Source: Alteromonas lipotrueiana
Lineage (GTDB): Bacteria; Pseudomonadota; Gammaproteobacteria; Enterobacterales; Alteromonadaceae
Assembly: GCF_019249245.1 (NCBI RefSeq)
Contig: NZ_JAESDK010000016.1
Location: 1-64,000 of the forward strand
Reading direction: 5' to 3'
Length of the DNA stretch: 64,000 nucleotides
Below, one piece after another: positions 19,164 through 29,041 of the stretch (positions are counted from its first letter, which is position 1; the number at the start of each line of letters is the position of its first letter). The position numbers and the translations under genes were made by a program. The notes below the pieces were generated by a model that saw only the letters and a list, made by a program, of their open reading frames with translations, did no database searches and was not told the origin of the DNA.

Positions 19164-20280
19164 AATGGTCCTTTAAGATCTGAATGATACGATCACACGC
19201 TTTACCATCTCCATACGGATTATGGGCAAAGCTCATGTCTTTATATTCTTGGTCGTTAGTTAGTAGGCGAGTAAGACTAGATGTAATTTTATCGATATCA
19301 GTCCCCACTAACTTAACAGTACCTGCATCAACTGCTTCCGGACGCTCGGTCGTATCTCGCATTACAAGTACGGGTTTACCCAAAGAGGGGGCTTCTTCTT
19401 GTATTCCGCCGGAATCAGTAAGAATGACATAAGCTTTATTCATCAGATATACAAACGGTAAGTAATCTTGTGGCTCTATTAATCGCACATTAGTAATATC
19501 TTTCAGTAGCCTGTTAACTGGTTCCTGTACGTTTGGATTTAGATGTACAGGATATAAGATTTGGCATTCGGGATGCTGCTTAGCAGTTTGTGCTAATGCT
19601 GCACAAATACGCTCAAATCCGCCACCAAAACTTTCACGGCGATGTCCTGTTACAAGGATAAGCTTTTTGTTTTCATCAATAAAATCGAATTTACTTTGCA
19701 TCTGCTTCAGTAAGTTCTGGTCATTATCAAATTTCGCTGTTACGTCTAGTAATGCATCAATAACTGTATTACCTGTGACAAAAACAGACTTGCCTGGTAC
19801 TGATTCAGCTATTAGATTGTTTTGAGATTTAGTAGTTGGAGCAAAGTGTAGACTGGTAAGGGCGCCGGTGAGCTTTCGATTCGCCTCTTCAGGCCAAGGA
19901 GAATAAATATTTCCTGTGCGCAATCCTGCTTCAACATGGCCCACCGGAATCTGTTGATAATAAGAAGCTAGGCTTGTAGCAAATGTTGTCGCGGTATCAC
20001 CATGAACCAACACAATATCGGGTCTGAATTCGTTAAATACTTTCTTCATGCCTTGAAGTATGCCGGTCGTTACATCAGTTAAGTCCTGACCCGGTTTCAT
20101 TAAATTCAGATCAAAATCGGGGACCAAATTGAAGAGACCAAGCACCTGATCAAGCATTTCTCGATGTTGGGCTGTAACACATACTCTTGCGTCAATACTA
20201 TCAGTTGCAGCTAACTTTATTGCTAGTGGTGCCATTTTTATTGCTTCAGGGCGGGTTCCGAAAACTGTTAAAACTTTCAT
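19153..20280 (-). CDS. wecB: UDP-N-acetylglucosamine 2-epimerase WecB
   Basis: Epimerises UDP-GlcNAc to UDP-ManNAc, the substrate of WecC. 375 residues, full length. Visible family segments are [13 protein letters not shown] at the N-terminus, [31 protein letters not shown] and [29 protein letters not shown] near the end. Its ATG overlaps the stop of the upstream TPR gene by 4 bp, and its end overlaps wecC. Confidence 0.96.
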   Translation of the reverse strand: MKVLTVFGTRPEAIKMAPLAIKLAATDSIDARVCVTAQHREMLDQVLGLFNLVPDFDLNLMKPGQDLTDVTTGILQGMKKVFNEFRPDIVLVHGDTATTFATSLASYYQQIPVGHVEAGLRTGNIYSPWPEEANRKLTGALTSLHFAPTTKSQNNLIAESVPGKSVFVTGNTVIDALLDVTAKFDNDQNLLKQMQSKFDFIDENKKLILVTGHRRESFGGGFERICAALAQTAKQHPECQILYPVHLNPNVQEPVNRLLKDITNVRLIEPQDYLPFVYLMNKAYVILTDSGGIQEEAPSLGKPVLVMRDTTERPEAVDAGTVKLVGTDIDKITSSLTRLLTNDQEYKDMSFAHNPYGDGKACDRIIQILKDHYGN

Positions 20281-20618
20281 TTTTGAATTAGCTCCTCAAG
20301 CTGGGCTTTACTATCTAAGGCCTCTTTATAATATTTTTCCAAAAGAGATTGGGTCTCTGATAGCTGCTTTTTTAATTCATAACTAGAGTACTCCTCTCTT
20401 TCTGCGAAAATTGGAGCTGTGATAGACTTTAGAAAAGAATCGTCAAATGAAGATGTTCTTTGAAGTTTTCTTCTTTTACACAACCAGATATTCGTCGTAA
20501 AAAGCGCTGTCCCTAATTTTTCCTGGGCCAAATTATAGTATTTTTCTGCTTCATCGTATTTCGCCTCAGAAAAATAGAAGTTTGCAATCTCGCTGAAATA
20601 GTTAGAATTAAATTCCAT
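20277..20618 (-). CDS. small TPR/coiled-coil protein
   Basis: 113 residues, unknown role. Residues ~5-35 ([26 protein letters not shown]) match one tetratricopeptide repeat; the last ~45 residues are a charged helical stretch likely to form a coiled coil. I chose the ATG at 20618, six bases after AGAGG, over the TTG two codons upstream. It overlaps wecB by 4 bp and follows the 384-residue coiled-coil gene by about 50 bp. It may be a protein-protein adaptor of the glycan machinery; this is inference. Confidence 0.6.
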   Translation of the reverse strand: MEFNSNYFSEIANFYFSEAKYDEAEKYYNLAQEKLGTALFTTNIWLCKRRKLQRTSSFDDSFLKSITAPIFAEREEYSSYELKKQLSETQSLLEKYYKEALDSKAQLEELIQK

Positions 20619-20672
20619 AACCAACCTCTAATTGATTTGTAATGAAAGTAGAGTGTAGAGATACTAATACTT

Positions 20673-21827
20673 TTAACATGACCTTCTATTTTCCGAACGA
20701 CCAAATTTAATAAAATGAATTAAAGGATTCAAGCCAGACTCAGAAACATCTTTATATTTATTCAAGTAGTATTCTGTATCGAACTTGGAAGATGGGTTTC
20801 TGCCCTCAACCGCACCATATAACAGATAATGTTCGGCGGGATCTGTGAAAGAAGCATCGACGTCAGGGTATGTGGAAATATACCAGTCAGGATCAAAGTA
20901 CTCACTTTTATAAAGAAGCTTAATATCATCCAAAAGAATCTTCCGCTTCTTTTGTTTAGGTAGTAAATTCTTCATTAGCGGCAAACATTTAATATAAATC
21001 TTCCAAAATAGGGAAGACTTTAACATTTTAAGCTCTGCTAATTGTGATCGTAACCTTGATTCATCTTCTTGCTTTTTTAATATTTTTCTTTCAAGATTAA
21101 GAATCTCTCTACCTTTTTTTCGTTCCAACTGATAATTTTTTTGGTAGCTTTCTTTCTCTAATAAAGAATTAATTTCAAAACTTTTTTCTAGTTCTTCTTG
21201 AACAATAAATAGCTGTTTCAGGATCGACTCGTATTCATCACTATCACTTACGGATTCTTTTGACTTGAAATATGAGTCAACATTAATATTTTTGGCGTGA
21301 AGTTTGAAATCTCCACATCCGATAGCTTCAAATGATGTCTCTAATAAACCCAAAAGTTCATCGCTTTGATAAATGTAGTAGCTCAATAGATAGGTGGCGT
21401 CATCACAGTTGAAGCAATATCTACCGTCTTTAATGGTAAATAATGTTAATTCAACATCGGATTCAGAAAAACAGTCTAGCTCTTCAAGGGATAACAGGGA
21501 AACAAAGCTGTTATATTTTTTTAAGGCTTTCAGCAATGCTCGTCTACAGGAAATAAAATTATTCTTGCGGAGCTCGAAGTTTGTCCCATTGATGAAATAT
21601 TCAACCATTACTACCATTAGGGGTATTAATACCAGCTTAACTTCAACGTCTTTATTCTGCTTAGCAAAATCAAAGAGCTCGATGATATCAACCGGAACAC
21701 TAACTATAGATTGTTCGTCAGTATTATTTTTTGCTTCGTCCAGCGAAGTAAAACTCTGTATGTTCGTTAATTTTCCGCAGAGTTCCTGCCAAGCATCAGA
21801 ACCATCAACTGTACAATAAACGACCAC
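20673..21827 (-). CDS. coiled-coil protein with two C-terminal WYxxxYPDV repeats
   Basis: 384 residues, not recognised as an enzyme. Residues ~1-190 are a globular domain without a clear motif. Residues ~200-275 are a charged Leu-rich coiled coil. A hydrophobic-basic stretch (LFWKIYIKCLPLMKNLLPKQKKRK) follows. The C-terminus carries two copies of the repeat also found twice in the 915-residue GT (DWYISTYPDV...HYLLYGAVEGRNPS and EYYLNKYKDV...HFIKFGRSENR). The start is GTG behind a strong AGGAGGT. It is the first gene of the leftward cluster, with a divergent promoter region at 21828-22026. Confidence 0.65.
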   Translation of the reverse strand: MVVYCTVDGSDAWQELCGKLTNIQSFTSLDEAKNNTDEQSIVSVPVDIIELFDFAKQNKDVEVKLVLIPLMVVMVEYFINGTNFELRKNNFISCRRALLKALKKYNSFVSLLSLEELDCFSESDVELTLFTIKDGRYCFNCDDATYLLSYYIYQSDELLGLLETSFEAIGCGDFKLHAKNINVDSYFKSKESVSDSDEYESILKQLFIVQEELEKSFEINSLLEKESYQKNYQLERKKGREILNLERKILKKQEDESRLRSQLAELKMLKSSLFWKIYIKCLPLMKNLLPKQKKRKILLDDIKLLYKSEYFDPDWYISTYPDVDASFTDPAEHYLLYGAVEGRNPSSKFDTEYYLNKYKDVSESGLNPLIHFIKFGRSENRRSC

Positions 21828-22026
21828 CGCACCTCCTATATTAACTTTATAAGCTAATCTATACTTTATCTAGGATGAATCTCAAGATTGTAATTATTAC
21901 AAAAACTTGCTAATCCTAACAGATTATATGTTGTTTAAGAACCAAAAGTAATAAACTAGTTTATTTACTTGACGTATTTTTTAGACTAGTGATATTTTTT
22001 CAGTCGACTAAAACGGACTACTGTCT
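21828..22026. promoter_or_regulatory. divergent AT-rich promoter region
   Basis: About 200 bp of AT-rich sequence without genes between the first gene of the leftward polysaccharide cluster and the rightward AlgX-like gene. It must hold promoters for both directions; I cannot single out a convincing -35/-10 pair. Confidence 0.45.
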
Positions 22027-23367
22027 TTGTTTTTCCATCAATATGGAAAATCGGTTCTGACGTATAAGGCACCCACTTTGAAAGATTTCAAAATTCATCT
22101 TTTCGAACATGGTTTTCATGATAAAAAGATATCACTACAGCTTAACGAGCCGGTGGCTGAGCAGGAGTTAGACTATAATGAAGCGGTCAATCGTGGCATT
22201 CGCATAAAAGGCTATCTGTCATGCGACAATCTTACAAATATTAAGGTTGGTTTAAGAATAAATAAAACGTTTCATTCTCTAACCTTAATAGAGATCGACT
22301 ATCACAATCATCTCTTCGATAATGAAAGCTACACGCCTGAGTGTACTTTTTTATTTAATGAGTCTGTCGTTTTTGAATGTAACGAGTCTACTCTAGAGGT
22401 CATGGAGGAGGATCAGGTCCATGTACTTTATACAATAAGGGTTAAACATGAATTAGAGATATTAGAAGGTAAAAATAACTGGCTATTTTTGGACAATGAC
22501 TCTAATTGTAGTGTAGACCAGTTCAGAGGTAAACTTCTACTTTCATGGTCAAGACGCAGGCTTTGGAAACGTTTTCTTAAAGAGCTAATATTTTTATCTA
22601 AACGTAATAACATAAAGATATTAACTTTAATAGTTCCATCTAAAGAATTAATCTATCCTGAATTTTATCCATATGAAAAATCAAATAAAACAGTATTGGA
22701 TCAGTTAGTTAAATTAGCACCCAATAATTGTAACTTATTAATTCCTCTGAATGAGTTAAGAGATTTAGAAGAAAGTACGTTTAGAAAATGCGACTCACAT
22801 TGGAATGATTATGGGGCCCAAAAAGCGACATCGCTAGTCGCCCTAAAGCTATTAGATTCTGACTATAGCTATGCATTCGAAAACGACCTCTATGTGAAAA
22901 AAAGATTAGGCGGAGATTTAGGTAATAAACTGTTTCCAAAAAGAAAAAGTCCAGAGCTAGTATTAAAAAACTACGATTATACAGAAAACGTGATTTTTGA
23001 TAATAAAATAAAGAATAAAGGAAGAATTATTGTAATAGATACTATTGAATCCGCAAGCAAGGAAACACTACTTCTCTTTGGCTCTTCTTCAACCTATCCA
23101 ATGCTTAATTATTTAACTAGGATCTTTAAAACAGTATTTTTCGTTCATTCAGCAGGTCATATTGATTTGAAATTATTAGATTTAATTAAACCTAAGTATT
23201 TACTGAATCAGACAAATTCGAGATTTTTGATAAAGCCTGCCACTACTGATTTTTCTACCGAATTAGTTATAAAGCTTAAGAAGCCCAGTCATAAGCCATT
23301 TATCCAGAACTCAGGTACTGAAAAAAATTTATCGGATCTCATAACTAAATTATATTGCTTGCATTAA
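22027..23367 (+). CDS. AlgX/AlgJ-like SGNH acetyltransferase-type protein
   Basis: 446 residues. From about residue 150 the order of motifs matches AlgX/AlgJ-type SGNH domains that acetylate alginate: GKNNWLFLDND, VPSKELIYPEFYP, then CDSHWNDYGA with the D-x-H pair (Asp256, His258), then LLFGSSSTYP (residues 350-358) where a serine occupies the GDS position. The N-terminal ~145 residues look beta-rich and are unassigned. No signal peptide or transmembrane helix is seen, unlike periplasmic AlgX/AlgJ. The start is taken as TTG because no ATG occurs in frame for over 130 codons. It probably acts on the product of the neighbouring cluster. Confidence 0.65.
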   Translation: MFFHQYGKSVLTYKAPTLKDFKIHLFEHGFHDKKISLQLNEPVAEQELDYNEAVNRGIRIKGYLSCDNLTNIKVGLRINKTFHSLTLIEIDYHNHLFDNESYTPECTFLFNESVVFECNESTLEVMEEDQVHVLYTIRVKHELEILEGKNNWLFLDNDSNCSVDQFRGKLLLSWSRRRLWKRFLKELIFLSKRNNIKILTLIVPSKELIYPEFYPYEKSNKTVLDQLVKLAPNNCNLLIPLNELRDLEESTFRKCDSHWNDYGAQKATSLVALKLLDSDYSYAFENDLYVKKRLGGDLGNKLFPKRKSPELVLKNYDYTENVIFDNKIKNKGRIIVIDTIESASKETLLLFGSSSTYPMLNYLTRIFKTVFFVHSAGHIDLKLLDLIKPKYLLNQTNSRFLIKPATTDFSTELVIKLKKPSHKPFIQNSGTEKNLSDLITKLYCLH

Positions 23368-23371
23368 CAAA

Positions 23372-23393
23372 AAACCCGGCATAAGCCGGGTTT
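23372..23393. terminator. bidirectional rho-independent terminator
   Basis: Stem AAACCCGGC/GCCGGGTTT with a 4-base loop, flanked by A and T runs on both sides. It ends the AlgX-like gene on the plus strand and the alpha operon (rplQ) on the minus strand. Confidence 0.88.
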
Positions 23394-23419
23394 TTTTATA
23401 CGAATTCACTTAGTTAAGC

Positions 23420-23818
23420 TTATTCTTCTGCTGCTTCAGCTTCTTCAGAAACTTCTTCAACAGGACGGTCTACTAGCTCAACAAACGCCATTGGGGCGCT
23501 GTCGCCTGCACGGTAACCGCATTTAAGAATGCGTGTGTAACCGCCTGGGCGGGCCTCATAACGAGGACCTAAGTCATTGAACAGTTTACCTACCACTTCT
23601 TTATCACCAGTGCGTGCAAAGGCCAGACGGCGGTTTGCTACACTGTCTTGCTTAGCAAGTGTGATTAGTGGCTCAATTACGCGACGTAATTCTTTCGCTT
23701 TGGGTAACGTCGTTTTGATCACTTCGTGCTTGACCAAAGAGCCGGCCATGTTTTTAAACATAGCTTGACGATGGCTGCTGTTGCGATTCAACTGACGACC
23801 ACTCTTACGATGGCGCAT
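23420..23818 (-). CDS. rplQ: 50S ribosomal protein L17
   Basis: Large-subunit protein, 132 residues with the family start [20 protein letters not shown] and [12 protein letters not shown]. The C-terminus is an acidic Glu/Ala-rich tail. Last gene of the alpha operon, directly after rpoA and before the shared terminator. Confidence 0.98.
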   Translation of the reverse strand: MRHRKSGRQLNRNSSHRQAMFKNMAGSLVKHEVIKTTLPKAKELRRVIEPLITLAKQDSVANRRLAFARTGDKEVVGKLFNDLGPRYEARPGGYTRILKCGYRAGDSAPMAFVELVDRPVEEVSEEAEAAEE

Positions 23819-23859
23819 AGTTTTATCCTTCTCTACAAATCAGTTTGATAAAAACCTGA

Positions 23860-24846
23860 TTAATCTTTGTCAGCGATGCTCTCTGGTGGCCAGTTTTCCA
23901 GGCGCATACCCAGAGATAGACCACGAGAGGCTAACACGTCTTTGATTTCAGTTAGCGATTTTTTACCAAGGTTTGGCGTTTTAAGAAGCTCAACCTCAGT
24001 ACGCTGAACCAGGTCACCAATATACTGGATAGCTTCTGCTTTCAAACAGTTGGCAGAACGTACGGTTAGCTCCAAATCATCTACAGGACGAAGTAGAATC
24101 GGATCGAATTCCGGCTTCTCTTCTTTCTGTACAGGCTCTGAGACATCACGTAAGTCAACAAACGCATCTAACTGTTCAGCTAAAATAGTAGCAGAACGGC
24201 GGATCGCTTCTTCAGGATCCAAGGTGCCATTTGTTTCCATGTCGATAATAAGCTTATCAAGGTCTGTGCGTTGTTCAACACGGGCAGACTCAACAGCATA
24301 AGCAATACGTTCAACAGGACTGAATGAAGCATCTACTAACAAACGACCAATTGGACGATCATCATCTTCTGAGGAGCGACGGGTAGAAGCCGGAACATAA
24401 CCACGACCCATTTCTACTTTAATGCGCATGCTGATTTCAGCTTCGCCGGTTAAAGTACAAATAACGTGATCAGGATTCGTAATTTCTACATCACCATCAT
24501 GCTGAATATCACCAGCAACAACAGGGCCAGCGCCAGACTTCACTATGGTCAGCGTAGCTTCGTCTTTACCTTCAAGACGAACCGCTAAACCCTTTAGATT
24601 TAGCAGGATTTCGATAACGTCTTCTTGAACACCTTCTTTAGTGCTGTACTCGTGTAGAACGCCATCGATTTCTACTTCAGTAACTGCGCATCCTGGCATG
24701 GATGACAACAGAATACGACGCAGGGCGTTACCCAGAGTGTGGCCAAAGCCGCGCTCTAGCGGTTCCAAAGTTACTTTGGCACGAGTAGATGAAACGTTTT
24801 CGATCTCAACTAATCTCGGTTTAAGGAATTCAGTCACAGAACCCAC
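23860..24846 (-). CDS. rpoA: RNA polymerase alpha subunit
   Basis: 328 residues, normal length. The N-terminal dimerisation/assembly domain (to ~235) contains [22 protein letters not shown] linker and the helical C-terminal domain (~250-328) that contacts UP elements and activators follow, including [20 protein letters not shown] and LGKKSLTEI. Encoded between rpsD and rplQ as in other gammaproteobacteria; expression is expected to be coupled to ribosomal proteins through S4. Confidence 0.99.
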   Translation of the reverse strand: MGSVTEFLKPRLVEIENVSSTRAKVTLEPLERGFGHTLGNALRRILLSSMPGCAVTEVEIDGVLHEYSTKEGVQEDVIEILLNLKGLAVRLEGKDEATLTIVKSGAGPVVAGDIQHDGDVEITNPDHVICTLTGEAEISMRIKVEMGRGYVPASTRRSSEDDDRPIGRLLVDASFSPVERIAYAVESARVEQRTDLDKLIIDMETNGTLDPEEAIRRSATILAEQLDAFVDLRDVSEPVQKEEKPEFDPILLRPVDDLELTVRSANCLKAEAIQYIGDLVQRTEVELLKTPNLGKKSLTEIKDVLASRGLSLGMRLENWPPESIADKD

Positions 24847-24868
24847 AATGCTTCCTCTTTAGTTAGCT

Positions 24869-25489
24869 TTACTTAGAGTAAAGTTCGACGATCAACTGTT
24901 CGTTAATTTCAGCAGACAGGTCAGTTCTTTCAGGAACGCGTTTAAACGTACCTTCCATTTTATTGCCGTCTACTTCAATCCAGGTTGGCTTCTCGCGTTG
25001 GTCAGCCAATTCCAAAGCAGCGACGATACGCGCTTGCTTTTTAGCTTTTTCACGAACAGAAACCACGTCTTCGGCAGAAACGTTATATGATGGAATATTC
25101 ACACAACGACCATTTACCATAATCGCTTTGTGGCTAACCAGTTGACGTGCTTCAGCACGAGTACTGGCGAATCCCATCCGATATACTACGTTATCAAGAC
25201 GCTGTTCTAAAAGTTGCAACAAGTTTTCACCTGTATTTCCTTTTAAACGAGCAGCTTCTTTATAGTAGTTGCGGAATTGTTTTTCCAGAACGCCGTACAT
25301 ACGACGAACTTTTTGCTTTTCACGCAGCTGTACACCGTAATCAGACAAACGGCCACGACGGGCACCATGCTGACCAGGCGCAGTATCGATTTTACATTTA
25401 GAATCGATTGCGCGAACGCCGCTTTTTAGGAACAGATCGGTTCCTTCGCGACGGCTAAGTTTGAGTTTTGGACCCAAATATCTTGCCAT
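24869..25489 (-). CDS. rpsD: 30S ribosomal protein S4
   Basis: 206 residues starting [20 protein letters not shown], with [19 protein letters not shown] and an S4 RNA-binding domain ([24 protein letters not shown]). Primary 16S rRNA binder and, in E. coli, the translational repressor of this operon through the rpsM leader. Confidence 0.99.
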   Translation of the reverse strand: MARYLGPKLKLSRREGTDLFLKSGVRAIDSKCKIDTAPGQHGARRGRLSDYGVQLREKQKVRRMYGVLEKQFRNYYKEAARLKGNTGENLLQLLEQRLDNVVYRMGFASTRAEARQLVSHKAIMVNGRCVNIPSYNVSAEDVVSVREKAKKQARIVAALELADQREKPTWIEVDGNKMEGTFKRVPERTDLSAEINEQLIVELYSK

Positions 25490-25513
25490 GTTCTTTCTCC
25501 AACTGTCCGTCGA

Positions 25514-25906
25514 TTAAACGCGACGTTTTTTCGGTGGACGACAACCGTTGTGAGGAATAGGGGTCACATCGGTAATGTTTGTGATCTTGTAACCTGTTGC
25601 GTTAAGTGCGCGGATAGCAGACTCGCGGCCTGGACCTGGACCCTTAACAAATACTTCTAGGTTTTTCAGACCGTATTCTTGTGCTGCGATTCCAGCACGT
25701 TCTGCAGCTACCTGTGCAGCAAATGGCGTTGATTTACGTGAACCACGGAAACCAGAACCACCTGATGTTGCCCAAGATAGTGCATTACCAGAACGGTCAG
25801 TAATAGTCACAATAGTGTTGTTGAAAGACGCATGGATATGAGCCATTCCGTCTGCAACCTGACGTTTAGCGCGCTTACGCGTTGTACGAGTTGGTGCTTT
25901 TGCCAT
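25514..25906 (-). CDS. rpsK: 30S ribosomal protein S11
   Basis: 130 residues with the family segments [39 protein letters not shown], and the C-terminal [18 protein letters not shown]. Sits between rpsM and rpsD in standard alpha-operon order. Confidence 0.99.
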   Translation of the reverse strand: MAKAPTRTTRKRAKRQVADGMAHIHASFNNTIVTITDRSGNALSWATSGGSGFRGSRKSTPFAAQVAAERAGIAAQEYGLKNLEVFVKGPGPGRESAIRALNATGYKITNITDVTPIPHNGCRPPKKRRV

Positions 25907-25923
25907 AACTTATACTCCCCCGC

Positions 25924-26280
25924 TTACTTCTTAATTGGCTTACGAGGACCTTTACGGGTACGCGCATTAGTTTTAGTGCGCTGACCACGTAGAGGCAAGC
26001 TACGACGGTGGCGTATGCCACGGAAGCAACCCAGGTCCATCAAACGTTTGATGCTCATGGAGACTTCACGACGCAGATCACCTTCAACGGTGAACTTCGC
26101 TACTTCTTCACGAAGTTTCTCTACAGTCGCTTCGTCTAGTTCTTTAATTTTTGTTGATTCTGCAACACCAGCATTTTCACAAATCGCTTTAGCGCGAGTT
26201 GTTCCAACACCGTAAATCGCTTGAAGCGCGATTACAGTATGCTTGTGCTCAGGAATGTTAATGCCAGCGATACGGGCCAT
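25924..26280 (-). CDS. rpsM: 30S ribosomal protein S13
   Basis: 118 residues beginning [19 protein letters not shown]; the start at 26280 is chosen over a possible upstream extension because it matches the family and follows GAGGAG. The C-terminus [18 protein letters not shown] is typical. First gene of the alpha operon, preceded by a structured leader. Confidence 0.98.
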   Translation of the reverse strand: MARIAGINIPEHKHTVIALQAIYGVGTTRAKAICENAGVAESTKIKELDEATVEKLREEVAKFTVEGDLRREVSMSIKRLMDLGCFRGIRHRRSLPLRGQRTKTNARTRKGPRKPIKK

Positions 26281-26385
26281 TAACAGCACTCCTCTTGTAT
26301 TTTATGTCGACAGCCTAAAAAGCCCGATAGGATACTTATCCATCGACAAAATTGCAACTTAAGGTTCATTTATTCGTAATAAGCT
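26281..26385 (-). promoter_or_regulatory. candidate alpha-operon leader (S4 target)
   Basis: The ~100-nt leader of rpsM can fold locally: GGATA/TATCC forms a small hairpin, and TGTCGA (around 26340-26351) can pair with TCGACA nearer the start codon. In E. coli the equivalent leader forms a nested pseudoknot bound by S4. I see pairing potential only; the assignment rests on position. Confidence 0.4.
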
Positions 26386-26410
26386 AAGCTGAACCTGATT
26401 GGTTCAGCTT
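26386..26410 (-). terminator. hairpin between spc and alpha operons
   Basis: A perfect 10-bp stem AAGCTGAACC/GGTTCAGCTT with a 5-base loop, 34 bp past the rpmJ stop. The downstream minus-strand sequence is not a good U tract, so it may be a partial terminator, attenuator or RNA-processing site. Confidence 0.5.
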
Positions 26411-26443
26411 AAAATTAATTCGACAAATGTACCGCGTATTCGA

Positions 26444-26557
26444 TTAACCCTGCCTTTGCTTATGCTTAGGCTCTGTACAAATCACCCGCACAACACCGTT
26501 GCGCTTGATGACTTTACAGTTACGGCAAATCTTCTTTACTGATGCACGAACTTTCAT
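26444..26557 (-). CDS. rpmJ: 50S ribosomal protein L36
   Basis: A 37-residue protein read directly from the minus strand: starts [15 protein letters not shown] and ends KHKQRQG. The zinc ligands Cys11, Cys14, Cys27 and His32 are all present, so this is the zinc-binding paralog. It lies between secY and the alpha operon, the standard place. Confidence 0.97.
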   Translation of the reverse strand: MKVRASVKKICRNCKVIKRNGVVRVICTEPKHKQRQG

Positions 26558-26582
26558 TACATCACTCCGTAGTTCACTAAAC

Positions 26583-27902
26583 TCATCGGCCGTAGCCTTT
26601 CAGATTAGCTTTCTTCAGAACAGACTCATACTGACTTGACATCAAATGGGTCTGCACCTGCGCCATAAAGTCCATGATGACTACCACTATTATCAGAAGC
26701 GACGTACCACCGAAGTAGAACGGCACATTCCAGGCAATCAACATAAATTCAGGCACTAAACAAATAAAGGTTATGTAAAGTGCGCCAGCCAAGGTTAGGC
26801 GAGTCATTACCTTATCGATATAACGTGATGTTTGTTCACCTGGACGGATACCAGGAATGAACGCACCAGACTTCTTCAGGTTTTCTGCTGTATCACGTGG
26901 ATTAAAAACCAACGCAGTATAGAAGAAGCAGAAAAAGATTATAGCTGCTGCATACAACATCACATACAACGGCTGACCAGGTGATAGCATTAACGCTACA
27001 TCCTGAAGCCAGGCTGTTGATTCATTCTGACCGAACCATCCTGCGATAGTTCCGGGAAACAGAATAATACTGGAAGCAAAAATTGGTGGGATAACCCCAG
27101 CCATGTTTACCTTCAGTGGTAAATGGGTACTTTGAGCAGCAAAAACTTTACGGCCTTGCTGACGTTTCGCGTAGTTTACCACAATTCGGCGTTGAGCGCG
27201 TTCCACGAACACCACCAAATAGATAAGGCCAATTACAATGGCACCAATTAATAACAGGAATAACAAGTTAATGTCGCCCTGTCGTGCTTGTTCGGCGGTC
27301 TGACCTATCGCTGTTGGCAGACCGGCAACAATACCAGCAAATATCAATATAGAAATACCGTTTCCGATACCTCGTTCAGTAATTTGCTCACCTAGCCACA
27401 TCAGGAACATTGTTCCTGTGACTAAGCTCACTACCGCTGTAAAGTAGAATCCGAAGCCAGGACTTATCACCAATCCATTAATTAGGTTCGGCAAGTTTGT
27501 CGCTATTCCAATAGATTGGAAGGTAGCCAGAATCAGCGTCAAATAACGCGTGTACTGACTAATTTTACGACGACCTGCTTCACCTTCTTTTTTAAGCTCC
27601 ATCATCGGTGGATGTACCACCGTGAGCAACTGCATAATAATGGATGCAGTAATGTATGGCATAATGCCCAAAGCCAGAACGGATGCACGCTCAAGAGCAC
27701 CACCGGAGAACATGTTGAACATTTCAACGATGGTACCTTTCTGCTGCTCAAAAAGCTCAGCCAGAACCGCAGGATCAATGCCCGGAATAGGAACATAAGA
27801 ACCTAACCGGAATACTACGATCGCACCGAGTACGAACAGCAATCTTGCCTTAAGCTCACTTAAGCCGCTTTTAGCGCCCGAATCCAATCCTGGTTTAGCC
27901 AT
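26583..27902 (-). CDS. secY: protein translocase subunit SecY
   Basis: Channel subunit of the SecYEG translocon. 439 residues with ten expected hydrophobic segments; recognisable stretches are [13 protein letters not shown] near the N-terminus, [29 protein letters not shown] and the cytoplasmic loop [20 protein letters not shown]. Encoded after rplO as in all gammaproteobacterial spc operons. Confidence 0.99.
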   Translation of the reverse strand: MAKPGLDSGAKSGLSELKARLLFVLGAIVVFRLGSYVPIPGIDPAVLAELFEQQKGTIVEMFNMFSGGALERASVLALGIMPYITASIIMQLLTVVHPPMMELKKEGEAGRRKISQYTRYLTLILATFQSIGIATNLPNLINGLVISPGFGFYFTAVVSLVTGTMFLMWLGEQITERGIGNGISILIFAGIVAGLPTAIGQTAEQARQGDINLLFLLLIGAIVIGLIYLVVFVERAQRRIVVNYAKRQQGRKVFAAQSTHLPLKVNMAGVIPPIFASSIILFPGTIAGWFGQNESTAWLQDVALMLSPGQPLYVMLYAAAIIFFCFFYTALVFNPRDTAENLKKSGAFIPGIRPGEQTSRYIDKVMTRLTLAGALYITFICLVPEFMLIAWNVPFYFGGTSLLIIVVVIMDFMAQVQTHLMSSQYESVLKKANLKGYGR

Positions 27903-27907
27903 CTAGC

Positions 27908-28342
27908 TTATTCCTCTACTTTACCGCCGGCAGCTTCAATTGCTTCACGCGCGCCTTTAGTAACCTTCAACCCGCTAATCGTAACAGCACGTGATACTTC
28001 ACCACTCTTGACGACCTTAACAAACTGGATGTGCTTTTTAACAAGCCCAGCAGCTTTTAGGGTCTCAACAGAAGCAGTATCACCTTCTACCTTAGCGATT
28101 TCATTCAAGGTTACTTGATCAGTAACCATGCCCTTACGAGACGTGAAACCAAATTTAGGCAGACGGCGCTGAATTGGCATCTGACCACCTTCAAAACCTG
28201 GCTTCACAGAACCGCCAGAACGGCTTTTCTGACCTTTGTGACCACGGCCAGCAGTTTTACCAAGACCTGAACCAATACCACGGCCAACACGCTTAGCTGT
28301 GCTTTTCGCTCCAGGTGCAGGAGAAATTTCATTCAAACGCAT
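27908..28342 (-). CDS. rplO: 50S ribosomal protein L15
   Basis: 144 residues; family start [12 protein letters not shown] with the Gly/Lys-rich [22 protein letters not shown] segment and the C-terminal [14 protein letters not shown]. Five bp separate it from secY. Confidence 0.99.
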   Translation of the reverse strand: MRLNEISPAPGAKSTAKRVGRGIGSGLGKTAGRGHKGQKSRSGGSVKPGFEGGQMPIQRRLPKFGFTSRKGMVTDQVTLNEIAKVEGDTASVETLKAAGLVKKHIQFVKVVKSGEVSRAVTISGLKVTKGAREAIEAAGGKVEE

Positions 28343-28345
28343 GTG

Positions 28346-28525
28346 TTACTCCTCCACTACCTCAACCATGTAATGTACACGGTTGATCATGCCACGAACA
28401 GCTGGGGTGTCTTCCAACTCACGAACATGGTTGATTTTACGAAGACCTAGGCCTTTCAGCGTAGCTCGGTGCTTTGGCAAGCGGCCAATCGCACTTTTAG
28501 TTTGCTTTACTTTAATCGTTGCCAT
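28346..28525 (-). CDS. rpmD: 50S ribosomal protein L30
   Basis: A 59-residue protein read from the minus strand: [15 protein letters not shown] at the start, with [15 protein letters not shown] and a [10 protein letters not shown] end, the pattern of bacterial L30. It lies between rpsE and rplO with 3- and 6-bp gaps. Confidence 0.97.
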   Translation of the reverse strand: MATIKVKQTKSAIGRLPKHRATLKGLGLRKINHVRELEDTPAVRGMINRVHYMVEVVEE

Positions 28526-28531
28526 GTCTGC

Positions 28532-29032
28532 TTACCCCAAAATCTCTTCTACTGACAACCCACGCTTGGCAGCGACGCCTGCCGGAGAATTCATCTCTGT
28601 CAGTGCGTTGATCGTTGCGCGAACAACGTTCATTGGGTTAGTCGAGCCATAACATTTTGAAAGTACGTTTTGTACACCAGCTACTTCAAGTACTGCACGC
28701 ATCGCACCACCGGCAATAATACCGGTACCTTCAGATGCTGGCTGCATATAAACTTTCGAGCCAGAGTGACGACCTTTAATAGGGTGTTGCAACGTGTGAC
28801 CTTTAAGGTCAACAGTCACCATGTTACGGCGAGCCTTTTCCATTGCTTTTTGAATAGCGGCTGGCACTTCACGTGCTTTACCGTAACCAAAACCAACGCG
28901 GCCATTGCCGTCACCCACTACCGTCAATGCGGTGAAACTGAAGATTCGACCACCTTTAACCACTTTAGAAACGCGGTTTACGGCAATCAATTTTTCCAGC
29001 ATATCACCATTTTGAACATCTTGTTTAGCCAT
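28532..29032 (-). CDS. rpsE: 30S ribosomal protein S5
   Basis: 166 residues with [21 protein letters not shown], the double-stranded-RNA-binding fold, and [21 protein letters not shown] translational-fidelity protein of the small subunit; standard spc-operon position. Confidence 0.99.
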   Translation of the reverse strand: MAKQDVQNGDMLEKLIAVNRVSKVVKGGRIFSFTALTVVGDGNGRVGFGYGKAREVPAAIQKAMEKARRNMVTVDLKGHTLQHPIKGRHSGSKVYMQPASEGTGIIAGGAMRAVLEVAGVQNVLSKCYGSTNPMNVVRATINALTEMNSPAGVAAKRGLSVEEILG

Positions 29033-29041
29033 TATAAACTC

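Noticed and set aside
20277..21827. A single gene broken by frameshift into the 113- and 384-residue proteins
   Set aside because: Each has its own good ribosome-binding site and plausible ends; the gap holds stops and no continuing homologous frame.
20673..21827. A glycosyltransferase call for the 384-residue protein because of its repeats
   Set aside because: It has no GT-A or GT-B motif; the repeats are shared but not catalytic.
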